Shown here in pieces: positions 9,392-17,960 of a DNA stretch of 64,000 bases (positions within the stretch are counted from its first letter, which is position 1; every line of letters begins with the position of its first letter). Where the stretch lies: contig NZ_JABWMJ010000010.1 in assembly GCF_013366375.1 (NCBI RefSeq), positions 154,535 through 218,534 on the forward strand, given 5' to 3'. Under the pieces are notes generated by a model. That model did no database searches and was not told where the DNA came from. It saw only the letters and a program-made list of their open reading frames with translations. Source of the DNA: Rhizobacter koreensis. Lineage in GTDB: Bacteria; Pseudomonadota; Gammaproteobacteria; Burkholderiales; Burkholderiaceae_C. Position numbers and translations under genes: made by a program.

Positions 9392-10249
9392 GTGGAACCC
9401 CGCGATTTCCGCTTTCTCGAGCGCCTGCGCGTGCGCTGGTCCGAGATCGACGCCCAGAAGATCGTCTTCAACGGCCACTACCTGACCTACTTCGACACCG
9501 CGCTCGCGGGGTACTGGCGTGCCCTCGCGGTGCCGTACGCGGAGTCGATGCATGCGCTCGGCGGCGATCTCTACGTGCGCAAGGCCACGCTCGAGTACGA
9601 GGCGTCGGCGATGTACGACGACGTGATCGACGTCGGCGTGCGCTGTGCGCGCATCGGCAACACGTCGCTGACATTCGAGGCGGTGGTCTTTCGCGATGGC
9701 CGGCGTCTCGTGATCGGCGAACTCGTCTACGTGTTCGCCGACCCGGCGGTGCAGCGCCCGAGGCCGCTGCCGGCGGCGCTGCGCGACCTGCTCGACGCCT
9801 ACGAGCGCGGCGAGCCGCCGGTCGAGGTACGGCTCGGCAGCTGGGACGAGCTCGGCACCGATGCGATGCGGATCCGCAGCGAGGTCTTCGTCGACGAGCA
9901 GAAGGTGCCCGCCGAACTCGAGCACGACGAGGCCGACGCCGAGGCATTGCATGCGGTCGCCTACAACCGGCTCGGCGCCGCGGTCGCGACCGCGCGCGTG
10001 CTCGACCTCGGCGCCGCGGCCGTGAAGGTCGGCCGCATGGCGGTGCGCCGCACGCTGCGCGCGAGCGGCGTCGGTCGCACGGTGCTGGACGCGGTGCTCG
10101 CCGCCGCCGCCGCGCGCGGCGCGCGCGAGGCGGTGCTGCACGCGCAGACCGCGGCGGCCGGCTTCTACACGCGCGCCGGCTTCGTGGCGCACGGCCCCGG
10201 CTTCGTCGAAGCCGGAATCGACCACGTGGAGATGCGGCGCGGGTTGTGA
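9392..10249 (+). CDS. Fusion: YbgC-type acyl-CoA thioesterase + GNAT acetyltransferase
   Basis: A 285-residue protein from a GTG start (VEPRDFRFLERLRVRWSEID). Residues 1-~135 form a hotdog-fold 4-hydroxybenzoyl-CoA thioesterase/YbgC domain (SEIDAQKIVFNGHYLTYFDTA, VRKATLEYEASAMYDD, IGNTSLTFEAVVF). Residues ~145-285 form a GNAT domain of the ElaA/YyaA-like type (IRSEVFVDEQKVPAELEHDE, VGRMAVRRTLRASGVGR, FYTRAGFVAHG). The RxxGxG acetyl-CoA loop is intact (RASGVG). The fused activities suggest one protein that handles both acyl-CoA hydrolysis and acyl transfer; substrates are unknown. No frameshift or stop separates the domains. Confidence 0.88.
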   Translation: MEPRDFRFLERLRVRWSEIDAQKIVFNGHYLTYFDTALAGYWRALAVPYAESMHALGGDLYVRKATLEYEASAMYDDVIDVGVRCARIGNTSLTFEAVVFRDGRRLVIGELVYVFADPAVQRPRPLPAALRDLLDAYERGEPPVEVRLGSWDELGTDAMRIRSEVFVDEQKVPAELEHDEADAEALHAVAYNRLGAAVATARVLDLGAAAVKVGRMAVRRTLRASGVGRTVLDAVLAAAAARGAREAVLHAQTAAAGFYTRAGFVAHGPGFVEAGIDHVEMRRGL

Positions 10250-10352
10250 TGGTGCGCGGCGAGCGCCGGTGCTCGTCGCAGGCCGCTGCGCGCCCGAGAA
10301 GCGGCTGGGCGCGCGTCGAATCGTCGGGCGCGTTCGCCGACCGGCCCGGCGC

Positions 10353-10679
10353 TCAGGGCGTCGCCGGCGTGATCGTCTCGAACGCCTCGACGTGTCGCGG
10401 GCCCTCGATGAACGGCCTCACCCGTTCGGCGCGCGTCTCGATCGCCTGTTGAACCGACTCGTCGACGCCGGCACCGCCGGCTTGCGCGTCCATCGCGTAG
10501 ACCTCCATCCACGTCTGCAGCGCGGTCGCCGGCGCATTCGGCGGGATCGGACGCCGGAGCACCCGCGCCTGCAGCCCCGGGAACTCGGCGACGAGGCCGG
10601 TCTGCAGGCGGTCGACCGCGGCGTACGCGGCGTCTGCGTTGCCGGGCGAGACCCGGTAGTAGACGAAGAGCTCGCGCAC
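10353..10679 (-). CDS. DUF4936 family protein
   Basis: A 108-residue protein read from a GTG (VRELFVYYRVSPGNADAAY) four bases past the ygfZ stop. It matches the DUF4936 pattern: an N-terminal LFVYYRV strand, a LQARVLRRP strand and the TWMEVYAM motif, resembling a small ferredoxin-like or stress-responsive A/B-barrel fold. Function is unknown. Its tight spacing behind ygfZ on the same strand indicates co-transcription, an arrangement I recognise from Burkholderiales genomes. Confidence 0.78.
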   Translation of the reverse strand: MRELFVYYRVSPGNADAAYAAVDRLQTGLVAEFPGLQARVLRRPIPPNAPATALQTWMEVYAMDAQAGGAGVDESVQQAIETRAERVRPFIEGPRHVEAFETITPATP

Positions 10680-10683
10680 CGGA

Positions 10684-11610
10684 TCAGGCGTCCGCGGCCT
10701 CGAGCGGCAGCGCGTACGGCAACTCGCGCGGCTCGAGGCGCGGTCCTTCAGCAGACCCGAGATGCAGGGCACCCGCGTCGAGCGACGCGAGCCGCACTTC
10801 GACCAGCGCACTGGCACCGGCGCCATCCGGGCGCGGCGCCGCACTCGCGACGGTGCCGATCGGCTCGCTCGCGTCGCCCCCCGCGAACACGTCCTGTCCC
10901 GGCGTCGGCAGCTGCGCGGAATCGAACAGCAGCGTGCGGCGTTTGATCGTGCCGCGGTACTGGCTGCGCGCGACGACCTCCTGACCGGGGTAGCAGCCCT
11001 TTTGGAAGTCGACTGCGCCGACCAGCTCGTGATTGACCATCTGCGGCACGAAGCGGTCGACCGTGGCGGCCTCGATCGTGACGATGCCGCTCTGCAGGTC
11101 GAGCCAGCGCCAGTGCGCGAGCGCGAGCGGCGCGGCGTCGGTTCCCTCGACCTGGCCGGCGACGAGCACGCGGCGCGATCCGAGCGCGTCGGGCAGGCGG
11201 ATCGCCGCGCCGGTGGCGTCGGCGCGCACGCCCCAGACGTCCAGCTCGGCCGCTGCCGCGTCCGCCGCGTCGCCGGCGAGCCCGACCAGCGGCATCTCGG
11301 CGCTCGCATCGGTCAGCTTGCACTTGGCGCGCAGCACGAACATCGACAGGCGCTTGAGCGTCGGTGCCAGCAGGTCGCGGGCGCAGGCCAGGAAAACGGT
11401 CTCCGGGGCAGGGCGCCACACGACGAAGCTCGCCTGCAGCCGCCCCTTGGCCGAGCAGAAGCCGGCCAGGCGCGCGCGGGTCGAGGCAAGCCCGGTGACG
11501 TCGTTGGTGAGCTGGCCGTGCAGGAAGGTGGCCGCGTCGGCGCCTTCGGCGCGGATCACGCCCCAGTCGTCGAGCCGGGCCGCACCATGGAGGGCAGGGA
11601 GGCTGGGCAT
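10684..11610 (-). CDS. ygfZ: Folate-binding protein YgfZ (Fe-S cluster assembly/repair)
   Basis: A 308-residue protein with the GcvT-like fold and the diagnostic KGCYPGQEVVAR motif in the second half. The N-terminus has FLHGQLTNDV and GRLQASFVVWR, also typical. YgfZ uses tetrahydrofolate to help mature or protect Fe-S enzymes such as MiaB in the cytoplasm. It is divergent from mltG, with ~70 bp between the starts, and is followed on the same strand by the DUF4936 gene. Confidence 0.95.
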   Translation of the reverse strand: MPSLPALHGAARLDDWGVIRAEGADAATFLHGQLTNDVTGLASTRARLAGFCSAKGRLQASFVVWRPAPETVFLACARDLLAPTLKRLSMFVLRAKCKLTDASAEMPLVGLAGDAADAAAAELDVWGVRADATGAAIRLPDALGSRRVLVAGQVEGTDAAPLALAHWRWLDLQSGIVTIEAATVDRFVPQMVNHELVGAVDFQKGCYPGQEVVARSQYRGTIKRRTLLFDSAQLPTPGQDVFAGGDASEPIGTVASAAPRPDGAGASALVEVRLASLDAGALHLGSAEGPRLEPRELPYALPLEAADA

Positions 11611-11681
11611 GGGCCATTATCATCGGCGCCGATGACGCGTCCCACCTTGCGGGCTCTGCCGACGGCGTGGGCTCCGGCCCG

Positions 11682-12695
11682 ATGAAGGCCGCGCGCGCCC
11701 TCGCCGTTCTGTTGTTCCTGGCGCTCGTCGGCGCCGGCGCGGCGGCGTTCTGGTGGCTGGGTCAGCCGCTCCGGCTCGCCGCACCGACGGTCGAGCTCGC
11801 GATCGAACCCGGCACCACGCCGGCGAAGGTGGCCGAAGGCTGGGTCGCCGCCGGCGTGCGCACCTCGCCCGAGCTGCTCTACCAGTGGTTCAAGTGGTCG
11901 GGTCAGGCGCGCCAGATCCGCGCCGGCAGCTACGAGGTGACCGCCGGCGTCACGCCGCGGAGCCTCCTGGAGAAGATGGTGCGCGGCGACGAGAGCGTCG
12001 CCTTCGTTCGCATCCCCGAAGGCGCGACGTTCCGGCAGGTGAGGGCCGAGCTCGCCAAGGCCGAGGCGCTGCGCCCGACCTTGGCGGGCCTCAGCGACCC
12101 CGACCTCATGCAGGCGATCGGCGCTCCCGGCGTGCACCCGGAAGGGCGCTTCCACCCCGACACCTATTCGTACAGCAAGGGCAGCAGCGACGTCGAGGTG
12201 CTGCGGCGCGCCTATCGCGCGATGCAGCGGCGCCTCGCCGACGCCTGGCAGCAGCGCGCGGCCGACCTGCCGCTGAAGAGCGCGGACGAGGCGCTCACGT
12301 TGGCGTCGATCGTCGAGAAGGAGACCGGCGTCGCCGCCGACCGCGGGCTGGTGGCCGGCGTCTTCATGAACCGCCTGCGCATCGGGATGCCGCTGCAGAC
12401 CGACCCCACGGTGATCTACGGGCTCGGCAGCGCGTTCGACGGCAACCTGAGAAAGCGCGACCTGCAGACCGACTCGCCCTACAACACCTACCTGCGCGTC
12501 GGCCTGCCACCGACGCCGATCGCGATGCCGAGCAAGGCCTCGCTGCTCGCTGCGGTGAATCCGACGCGTACCGAGGCGCTCTACTTCGTCGCCCGCGGCG
12601 ACGGCAGCAGCGAGTTCAGCGCCAGTCTTGCCGACCACAACCGCGCGGTCGACCGCTTTCAGCGCCGCCCGGCGGCCGCCGCCTCCCGGCCATGA
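11682..12695 (+). CDS. mltG: Endolytic murein transglycosylase MltG
   Basis: Start chosen at the ATG giving [19 protein letters not shown], a single N-terminal membrane anchor; a GTG five codons upstream is possible. The protein is 337 residues. The YceG domain shows [40 protein letters not shown], the catalytic Glu in [11 protein letters not shown], and the terminal PSNPTYNTY-type region ([20 protein letters not shown]). MltG cleaves nascent glycan strands at the inner membrane and sets their length. The stop overlaps the tmk ATG by four bases. Confidence 0.96.
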   Translation: MKAARALAVLLFLALVGAGAAAFWWLGQPLRLAAPTVELAIEPGTTPAKVAEGWVAAGVRTSPELLYQWFKWSGQARQIRAGSYEVTAGVTPRSLLEKMVRGDESVAFVRIPEGATFRQVRAELAKAEALRPTLAGLSDPDLMQAIGAPGVHPEGRFHPDTYSYSKGSSDVEVLRRAYRAMQRRLADAWQQRAADLPLKSADEALTLASIVEKETGVAADRGLVAGVFMNRLRIGMPLQTDPTVIYGLGSAFDGNLRKRDLQTDSPYNTYLRVGLPPTPIAMPSKASLLAAVNPTRTEALYFVARGDGSSEFSASLADHNRAVDRFQRRPAAAASRP

Positions 12696-13303
12696 CGCGC
12701 CGCTTCATCACGTTCGAAGGCATCGACGGAGCCGGCAAGTCGACCCACATCGGGCGTCTGGCCGAACGCCTGCGCGGGCGCGGCGCCAACGTCGTCGTGA
12801 CGCGCGAGCCGGGCGGCACCGAGCTTGCCGAGCAGCTGCGCGAGCTCGTGCTGCACCGTTCGATGGACCCCCTCACCGAAACGCTGCTCGTCTTCGCGGC
12901 GCGCCGCGACCACCTGCAGCGCGTGATCGAGCCGGCGCTCGCGCGCGGCGATACCGTGCTCTGCGACCGCTTCACCGACGCCACCTTCGCGTATCAAGGC
13001 GGCGGGCGCGGCTTTCCGCTCGACGTGCTCGGCACCCTCGAAGGTTGGGTGCAGGGCGCGCTGCAGCCGGACCTCACGCTGTGGTTCGACCTCGACCCGG
13101 CAGCGGCCGCCGCCCGTCGCGCCGCCGCTCGCGCCGCCGACCGCTTCGAGAGCGAGGACACCGCCTTCTTCGCGCGCGTGCGCACTGGCTACCTGGCGCG
13201 CATGGCAGCGGCGCCGGCGCGCTTCGCCCGCATCGATTCGTCGGGCCCGCGCGACGAGGTCGAGCGCCAGGTCGACGCCGCGCTCGAGGCGCGCGGGTGG
13301 TGA
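12692..13303 (+). CDS. tmk: Thymidylate kinase
   Basis: A 203-residue enzyme with ATG overlapping the mltG stop. It shows the P-loop [17 protein letters not shown], the DRF motif ([17 protein letters not shown]) and [18 protein letters not shown]. It phosphorylates dTMP to dTDP for DNA synthesis. The LID segment [11 protein letters not shown] resembles E. coli-type (class II) TMP kinases. Its stop overlaps the holB GTG start, so mltG-tmk-holB-pilZ are linked by overlapping start/stop codons. Confidence 0.97.
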   Translation: MTRRFITFEGIDGAGKSTHIGRLAERLRGRGANVVVTREPGGTELAEQLRELVLHRSMDPLTETLLVFAARRDHLQRVIEPALARGDTVLCDRFTDATFAYQGGGRGFPLDVLGTLEGWVQGALQPDLTLWFDLDPAAAAARRAAARAADRFESEDTAFFARVRTGYLARMAAAPARFARIDSSGPRDEVERQVDAALEARGW

Positions 13304-14364
13304 CCGACGCGTCCGGAGCCGCCGCGCTGCCCTGGCTGACGGCGCCGCTGCAGCGCATCCTCGCAACGCAGCGCGCGCACGCGCTGCTGCTGCACGGCCC
13401 GCGCGGCGTCGGCGAGTTCGAGCTCGCTCTGCTGCTCGCGCAGGGGTGGCTGTGCGAAGCCGCCGACGTGCCGTTGGCGGCACGGCCGTGCCGCCGCTGC
13501 GCGTCGTGCCACCTCGTCGACGCGCGCTCGCACCCCGACCTGATGGTGCTGCTGCCCGACGCGCTGCGCCAGCGCCTCGGCTGGTCTGGCGGCGACGCGG
13601 AAGAGGGCGGTGCCGAGAAGGCGAGCAAGGCCAAGCCCAGCAAGGACATCAAGGTCGAGGCGGTGCGCGCCGCCGTCGGATTCGTGCAGACCACCGCGGC
13701 GCGCGGCCGCGCCAAGGTGCTGGTGCTGCATCCGGCCGAGCGCATGAACGCGATCGCCGCCAACGCGCTGTTGAAGACGCTCGAAGAGCCGCCCGGGCTC
13801 GCCCGTTTCGTGCTCTGCAGCGGCGACCCGGCCGCTCTGCTGCCGACGATCCGCAGCCGCTGCCAGCGCGTGGCGCTCGCCGCGCCCGAGCCGGCGGAGG
13901 CGAGCGCATGGCTCGCCGCGCGCGGCGTCCCCGAGCCGGCGCTGATGCTCGCTGCGGCCGGCGGGCAGCCGCAAGAGGTGCTCGCGTGGGCCGAGTTCGG
14001 CATCGATGCGGCGCTCTGGAGCCGCCTTCCTGGCGCGGTGACGGCGGGTGACGCCAGCGTGCTGCACGGCTGGCCGCTGCCGCTGGCTGTCGAGGCGCTG
14101 CACAAGCTCTGCCACGATGCGCTCTGCGTCGCGACCGGCGCGGCACCCCGCTACTTTCCGGCGCCGGCGCTGCGCAGCCGCGGCGACGTCGCTCGCCTCG
14201 TCGCCTGGTCGCGTGCGCTCGCCGACCTGGCACGTGACGCCGAACACCCGTGGAATGTCGACCTGGCGGTGCAGGCGGCGGTCCAGCAGGGCCGCGAAGC
14301 GTTGAATCCGCCGCGCATCGCCGGCGCCGCCCGACGGACGGCGTCGCTAAACTCGTCGCGATGA
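13300..14364 (+). CDS. holB: DNA polymerase III delta' subunit
   Basis: A 354-residue clamp-loader subunit starting at a GTG overlapping the tmk stop. It has [22 protein letters not shown], where the P-loop lacks the catalytic lysine as expected for delta', a zinc module with CRRCASC, then [26 protein letters not shown] and the SRC motif (TIRSRCQRV). Between them sits a Lys/Gly/Ala-rich insertion ([19 protein letters not shown]) found in some betaproteobacterial proteins. It works in the DnaX complex to load the sliding clamp. Its stop overlaps the PilZ gene start (ATGA). Confidence 0.96.
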   Translation: MTDASGAAALPWLTAPLQRILATQRAHALLLHGPRGVGEFELALLLAQGWLCEAADVPLAARPCRRCASCHLVDARSHPDLMVLLPDALRQRLGWSGGDAEEGGAEKASKAKPSKDIKVEAVRAAVGFVQTTAARGRAKVLVLHPAERMNAIAANALLKTLEEPPGLARFVLCSGDPAALLPTIRSRCQRVALAAPEPAEASAWLAARGVPEPALMLAAAGGQPQEVLAWAEFGIDAALWSRLPGAVTAGDASVLHGWPLPLAVEALHKLCHDALCVATGAAPRYFPAPALRSRGDVARLVAWSRALADLARDAEHPWNVDLAVQAAVQQGREALNPPRIAGAARRTASLNSSR

Positions 14365-14756
14365 TCGAACCCCCGCCGCGCCCCGGCGCGCCTGCGCTCG
14401 GAACGCCGCCCGCGACGTCGCGGCCGAGCGTGATCCAACTCGTGTTCCGCGAGAAGGGCGCGCTCTACGCCGCCTATATGCCGATCTTCTCGGAAGGGGG
14501 TCTCTTCGTTCCGACCACGCGCGAGTACCGGCTCGGCGACGACATCTACCTGCTGCTGTCGCTGCCCGACGACCCGCAGCGCTACCCGGTGGCCGGCAAG
14601 GTCGGCTGGCTGACGCCCGCCAACGCGTCCGGCGGCCGCACCCAGGGCGTCGGCGTGCGCTTTCCGGCCGACGAGAAGACGCGCGCCTTGCGCGTGCGCA
14701 TCGAGGAGCTGCTGGGCACGACGCTGTCGTCGACCAAGCCGACGCAGACAATCTGA
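14361..14756 (+). CDS. PilZ domain protein
   Basis: A 131-residue protein starting [13 protein letters not shown] at an ATGA overlap with holB. Its position after holB and the sequence SVIQLVFREKGALYAAYMPIFSEGGLFVPT...GDDIYLLLSLPDD...GKVGWLTP match the type IV pilus PilZ protein of beta/gammaproteobacteria. As is usual for that subgroup, the RxxxR c-di-GMP-binding motif is not evident, so it probably acts through protein contacts (PilB/FimX type) rather than direct nucleotide binding. The last gene of the overlapping block; tatD follows after 39 bp. Confidence 0.85.
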   Translation: MIEPPPRPGAPALGTPPATSRPSVIQLVFREKGALYAAYMPIFSEGGLFVPTTREYRLGDDIYLLLSLPDDPQRYPVAGKVGWLTPANASGGRTQGVGVRFPADEKTRALRVRIEELLGTTLSSTKPTQTI

Positions 14757-14795
14757 CGTCGAAGACCGGCCGTTCGCCGGTCGTGCTCCGAAAAG

Positions 14796-15587
14796 ATGTA
14801 CGTCGATTCGCACTGCCACCTGAGCTACCCCGGGCTCGCCGACCGCATCGACGCGGTGCGCGCCGACATGGCCGCGGCCGACGTCGACCGGGCGCTCTGC
14901 ATCTGCACCACGCTCGAGGAGTTCGAAGCCGTGCACGCGCTCGCGCTCGCGTACGACAACTTCTGGTGCAGCGTGGGCGTGCACCCCGACAACGAGGACG
15001 TGCAGGAGCCCACGGTCGACGACCTGGTGAGTCGCGCTGCTCGTCCGCGCGTGGTCGCGATCGGCGAGACCGGCCTCGACTACTACCGGCTCGACGGCCG
15101 CGGCGTCGACGAGATGGCGTGGCAGCGCGAGCGTTTCCGCGTCCACATCCGGGCGTCGCTCGCGACCGGTCTGCCGCTCGTGATTCACACCCGCAGCGCG
15201 TCGGCCGACACGCTCGACGTGCTGCGCGAGGAGGGCGGCTCGCGCGCCACCGGCGTCTTCCACTGCTTCACCGAGACCGCCGAAGTGGCGCGCGCCGCGC
15301 TCGACCTGGGCTTTTACATCTCGTTCTCCGGGATTCTGACGTTCAAGAACGCCGCCGAGCTTCGCGAGGTGGCGCGTTTCGTACCGCTCGACCGGTGCCT
15401 CATCGAAACCGACAGCCCCTACCTCGCGCCGGTTCCGTTCCGCGGCAAGCCCAACTCGCCGGCCTGGGTGCCTTACGTCGCGCGTCAGATCGCCGAGCTG
15501 AAGGGATCGAGCCCCGAGGCGATCGGCGAAACGACGAGCCGGAACTTCGAGACGCTGTTCGGCAGGGTCGCAGCGAACGCCGGCTGA
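14796..15587 (+). CDS. TatD family hydrolase/DNase
   Basis: A 263-residue metal-dependent hydrolase of the TIM-barrel amidohydrolase superfamily. Metal ligands are visible: DSHCHL near the N-terminus, IGETGLDYY, VIHTRSA, GVFHCFTE and ETDSPYLAP. The family includes 3'-5' exo-DNases and D-aminoacyl-tRNA-deacylase-like enzymes. Position behind tmk-holB-pilZ is the classic YcfH location. Specific activity is not assigned. Confidence 0.93.
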   Translation: MYVDSHCHLSYPGLADRIDAVRADMAAADVDRALCICTTLEEFEAVHALALAYDNFWCSVGVHPDNEDVQEPTVDDLVSRAARPRVVAIGETGLDYYRLDGRGVDEMAWQRERFRVHIRASLATGLPLVIHTRSASADTLDVLREEGGSRATGVFHCFTETAEVARAALDLGFYISFSGILTFKNAAELREVARFVPLDRCLIETDSPYLAPVPFRGKPNSPAWVPYVARQIAELKGSSPEAIGETTSRNFETLFGRVAANAG

Positions 15588-16172
15588 GGAGCGCGGACGC
15601 GGCGGAAGCTCGCGGAGTGGCGGGGTTGACGCCGTCGTCGAATCCGGTCGGAATCGACGCACAACCGGGAGCGCAACGAAGCGGGCCGCAGGAGCAGCAA
15701 GGTTCAAGCATTGCTTGAGCAAAGGTTTCCAACCCACTGTGGAGATTCATATTTGACCGGACCCGCGCAGGTCTCGAAGCGTCGGACCGGCATCCACATT
15801 TCCCGGACGTCACGCCGGCACCTGTCCACGGAGAAGCAGGAGCGGCCCGCTGAAGCGCTCATGCTCTGCTGCCCGTGCAGCGGTGGGACTGATGTTTCGA
15901 AAGCTCTGCCGACCGTCGCCGCGCGAACGCGGCCGCCGGCGCCAAGCCACACCAGGACTGCCTCCGCCAGTGGCTGCGGCTGGCCGGCCAAGTCGTCGAA
16001 AACCCGCCTCGCGTGGACACGCGTGTCCGACGCCGGTTTCCGACGAACGGTATTCGCCTGACGCCGTCTGTCAGGGTGCTCCCGACACGACAAACGGCGC
16101 CATCCCGGCATCGGCGCCAATGAGCGATCCCTAGAGTTCCGTTCATCGCACCACCGATGCTGGAACCCCGAA
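15588..16172. other. 585-bp region without a recognisable gene
   Basis: Open frames here on both strands are Arg/Ser/Pro-rich, with no start signal, domain or membrane pattern, and are treated as noise. The one structured element I see is a perfect inverted repeat TCAAGC-ATT-GCTTGA at 15704-15718 about 120 bp past the tatD stop; it lacks a following T run, so it is not a clear terminator. Confidence 0.5.
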
Positions 16173-16376
16173 ATGCAAGTCGAATCCGTCTCCAACCCGT
16201 TCGCCCTGATGATGTGCCCGGAAGCCGTCTTCGCTGCCATCGATCGGTCCGAGCACCTCGCGCAGCTGCAAAGCCGCATCTGCCGTCCGCTCGACAAGCC
16301 GCGCCCGGGCCAGCCGGCGGAACCGACCGACGTTGCCGAGGCGAGCGACGAGATCGAGGGCTTCGGCGAACAGTGA
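16173..16376 (+). CDS. Short conserved-looking hypothetical protein (ICRPLDKP motif)
   Basis: A 67-residue protein beginning MQVESVSNPFALMMCPEAVF. It has an N-terminal NPFALMMCPE helix, then AAIDRSEHLAQLQSRICRPLDKP and an acidic end. Its composition differs from the surrounding noise. The NPF..MM.PE...A.E.S..L..L..RICRPLDKP pattern resembles small uncharacterised proteins I associate with Burkholderiales. No function, signal peptide or membrane segment is evident. The ribosome-binding site is weak. Existence is moderately supported. Confidence 0.6.
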   Translation: MQVESVSNPFALMMCPEAVFAAIDRSEHLAQLQSRICRPLDKPRPGQPAEPTDVAEASDEIEGFGEQ

Positions 16377-16776
16377 TGGCCTGAGACCCGGCAGATCCGG
16401 CTGCCGTTTCGGCGCGGCGGGATCCGCCCGAGCTGTGGCGTTCACCAAGCTCGGTGATAGCCGCCACAATGTATATTATGTAAACTCACGTGTGCGGATG
16501 TTGGGCAGGTACTTTCATGGTGCCTCCGTGTGACGTCGAGTCTCCCCCGATCACTGGCGTCGTGGCCTACCTTCGAACCCACGTCGTCCGCTTCCTGACC
16601 GCAAACCCGACCAGCGCGCCTTCGACGCGTATGTCGGCAAGGCGCAAACCGGCGCCGAGCTCGAGCAGCGCGAACCCGCCTGGCACCGTCGCAACCTGAG
16701 CGCACTGCGCTTTTTCGCGCGCACCTGATCGCGCGGCAGGTCGACGCTTGGGCGAGGCGTCGACGTCTCCGGCCCT
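16377..16776. other. 400-bp region with only a doubtful small ORF
   Basis: Between the 67-residue hypothetical protein and the LysR-type gene. Aside from the possible frameshifted ORF at 16517-16728, the stretch holds a short hairpin CCGGCC-CTTCAAC-GGCCGG that overlaps the end of the LysR-type gene. An AT-richer patch around 16468-16484 (TGTATATTATGTAAAC) is unusual for this window and could be promoter-like. Confidence 0.4.
16517..16728 (+). pseudogene. Possible frameshifted small gene
   Basis: An ATG at 16517 gives MVPPCDVESPPITGVVAYLRTHVVRFLTA; a one-base shift near 16600 would continue into KPDQRAFDAYVGKAQTGAEL...EPAWHRRNLSALRFFART and a stop at 16728. The second half is compositionally protein-like and hydrophilic, the first half ends in a hydrophobic strand. 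This could be a real small gene with a frameshift (mutation or sequencing error) or coincidence. No family is recognised. Confidence 0.25.
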
Positions 16777-17745
16777 TCAACGGCCGGGCGCCCGCCTTTC
16801 GGCGCCGCCCTCGAGCAGCCGCTCCGTCTCGCGCCCCTCGCGCACCAGCCACTCGCCGAAGCGGGTGATCAGCGGATCCTCCCGGCGGTGCGCCGGAAGG
16901 TGCGCGTGGTACGCCCATTCGATCGCGCCGAGCCGGCCGAACGGCGCGCACATGCGACCTGCGACGATCTCGTCCGCGACCAGCGACAGCGGCACCAGCA
17001 CGAGGCCGAGCCCGTCGGCCGCTGCCTGCAGCGCGAACGACATCTGCTCGAACGGCAGCACGTTCGCCGGGCGCAGGTGCCCGAGGCCGGCACGCGCGAG
17101 CCAGTCGGTCCATGACACCGGCTCGCGCTGGTACGTGATCCAGGTCTGACGCGTCAGCTGTTCCGGGTTGACGAGCCCGCCTTGCTCGAGCAGCCTCACG
17201 TGGCAGACCGGCGCCAGGTCGATCGTCATGAAACGGATCGAGTCGTCGCCGACGCCGGGCTGCGGGGTGCCGCGCACCGCCACGTCGTACGCCTGCCACT
17301 CGAGGTCGACCGGCGCCGTCGACGCGGTGAGCTCGATCTCGACGTCCCCGTAGCGGCGCTGGAACGACGACATCCGCGGGATGAACCAGCGCATCGAGAA
17401 CGTCGGCGGCGCATTCACCCGCACGGTCTGCGCACGCGCGGCGTTGAGGTGCGCCGACGCGTTGGCGATGCGCGCGAGCGACGGGCCCACTTCGGCAAGG
17501 TAGCGCTGACCCGCCTCGGTAAGCGTGAGCTGCGCGGCCGAGCCGCGGAACAACGGTGTGCCGAGCCAATCCTCGAGCAGCCCGATGTGACGGCGCACCG
17601 CGCCGTGCGTCACGCACAGCTCGTCGGCCGCCTTGGTGTAGCTGACGTGGCGCGCGACGACCTCGAAGGCGCGCACGGCGTTCAGCGGAGGGAGCTTGTT
17701 CGTCGTTTGGTCTGACCAGCCCGCCGATTGCGCGGGGATCGGCAT
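16777..17745 (-). CDS. LysR family transcriptional regulator, GcvA-like
   Basis: A 322-residue regulator. The N-terminal helix-turn-helix reads PPLNAVRAFEVVARHVSYTKAADELCVTHGAVRRHIGLLEDWLG, the pattern of the GcvA subgroup (glycine-cleavage regulator and relatives), followed by FRGSAAQLTLTEAGQRYL and a substrate-binding domain of usual length. Target genes cannot be deduced: the neighbours are a hydrolase-like lipoprotein upstream on the same strand (215 bp gap) and unassigned DNA downstream. GcvA-type regulators also control beta-lactamases and unrelated operons, so the effector is open. Confidence 0.88.
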   Translation of the reverse strand: MPIPAQSAGWSDQTTNKLPPLNAVRAFEVVARHVSYTKAADELCVTHGAVRRHIGLLEDWLGTPLFRGSAAQLTLTEAGQRYLAEVGPSLARIANASAHLNAARAQTVRVNAPPTFSMRWFIPRMSSFQRRYGDVEIELTASTAPVDLEWQAYDVAVRGTPQPGVGDDSIRFMTIDLAPVCHVRLLEQGGLVNPEQLTRQTWITYQREPVSWTDWLARAGLGHLRPANVLPFEQMSFALQAAADGLGLVLVPLSLVADEIVAGRMCAPFGRLGAIEWAYHAHLPAHRREDPLITRFGEWLVREGRETERLLEGGAERRAPGR

Positions 17746-17960
17746 TCTGCGCGCGGCGGCAGTCGCAGCGGCTGGTCGCCCGTCGAGCGAGTCCGCGATC
17801 AGGCGTGCCGTTGCGCGTGCGCCCGATGACGCACCGCGGCCCGGAGCGACGCGCGCGCTGGTGGCGGGTGCAGCCGCTGACGGTCACGTCGATCGCGCGT
17901 GGCAGGAATGGCGCGCCGGGCGCCTCACGCGCGTCGAGATCGCCTTCCACCGACAGCGGA

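Noticed and set aside
8234..10249. Long open frame of 671 codons upstream of and through the thioesterase fusion gene, and other long antisense frames
   Set aside because: GC-rich codon bias opens antisense and shifted frames; these lack domains and are Arg/Ala-rich. The true start of the fusion is the GTG at 9392.
15711..16061. Open frame of 116 codons between tatD and the small ICRPLDKP gene
   Set aside because: No domain, no ribosome-binding site and noise-like composition.
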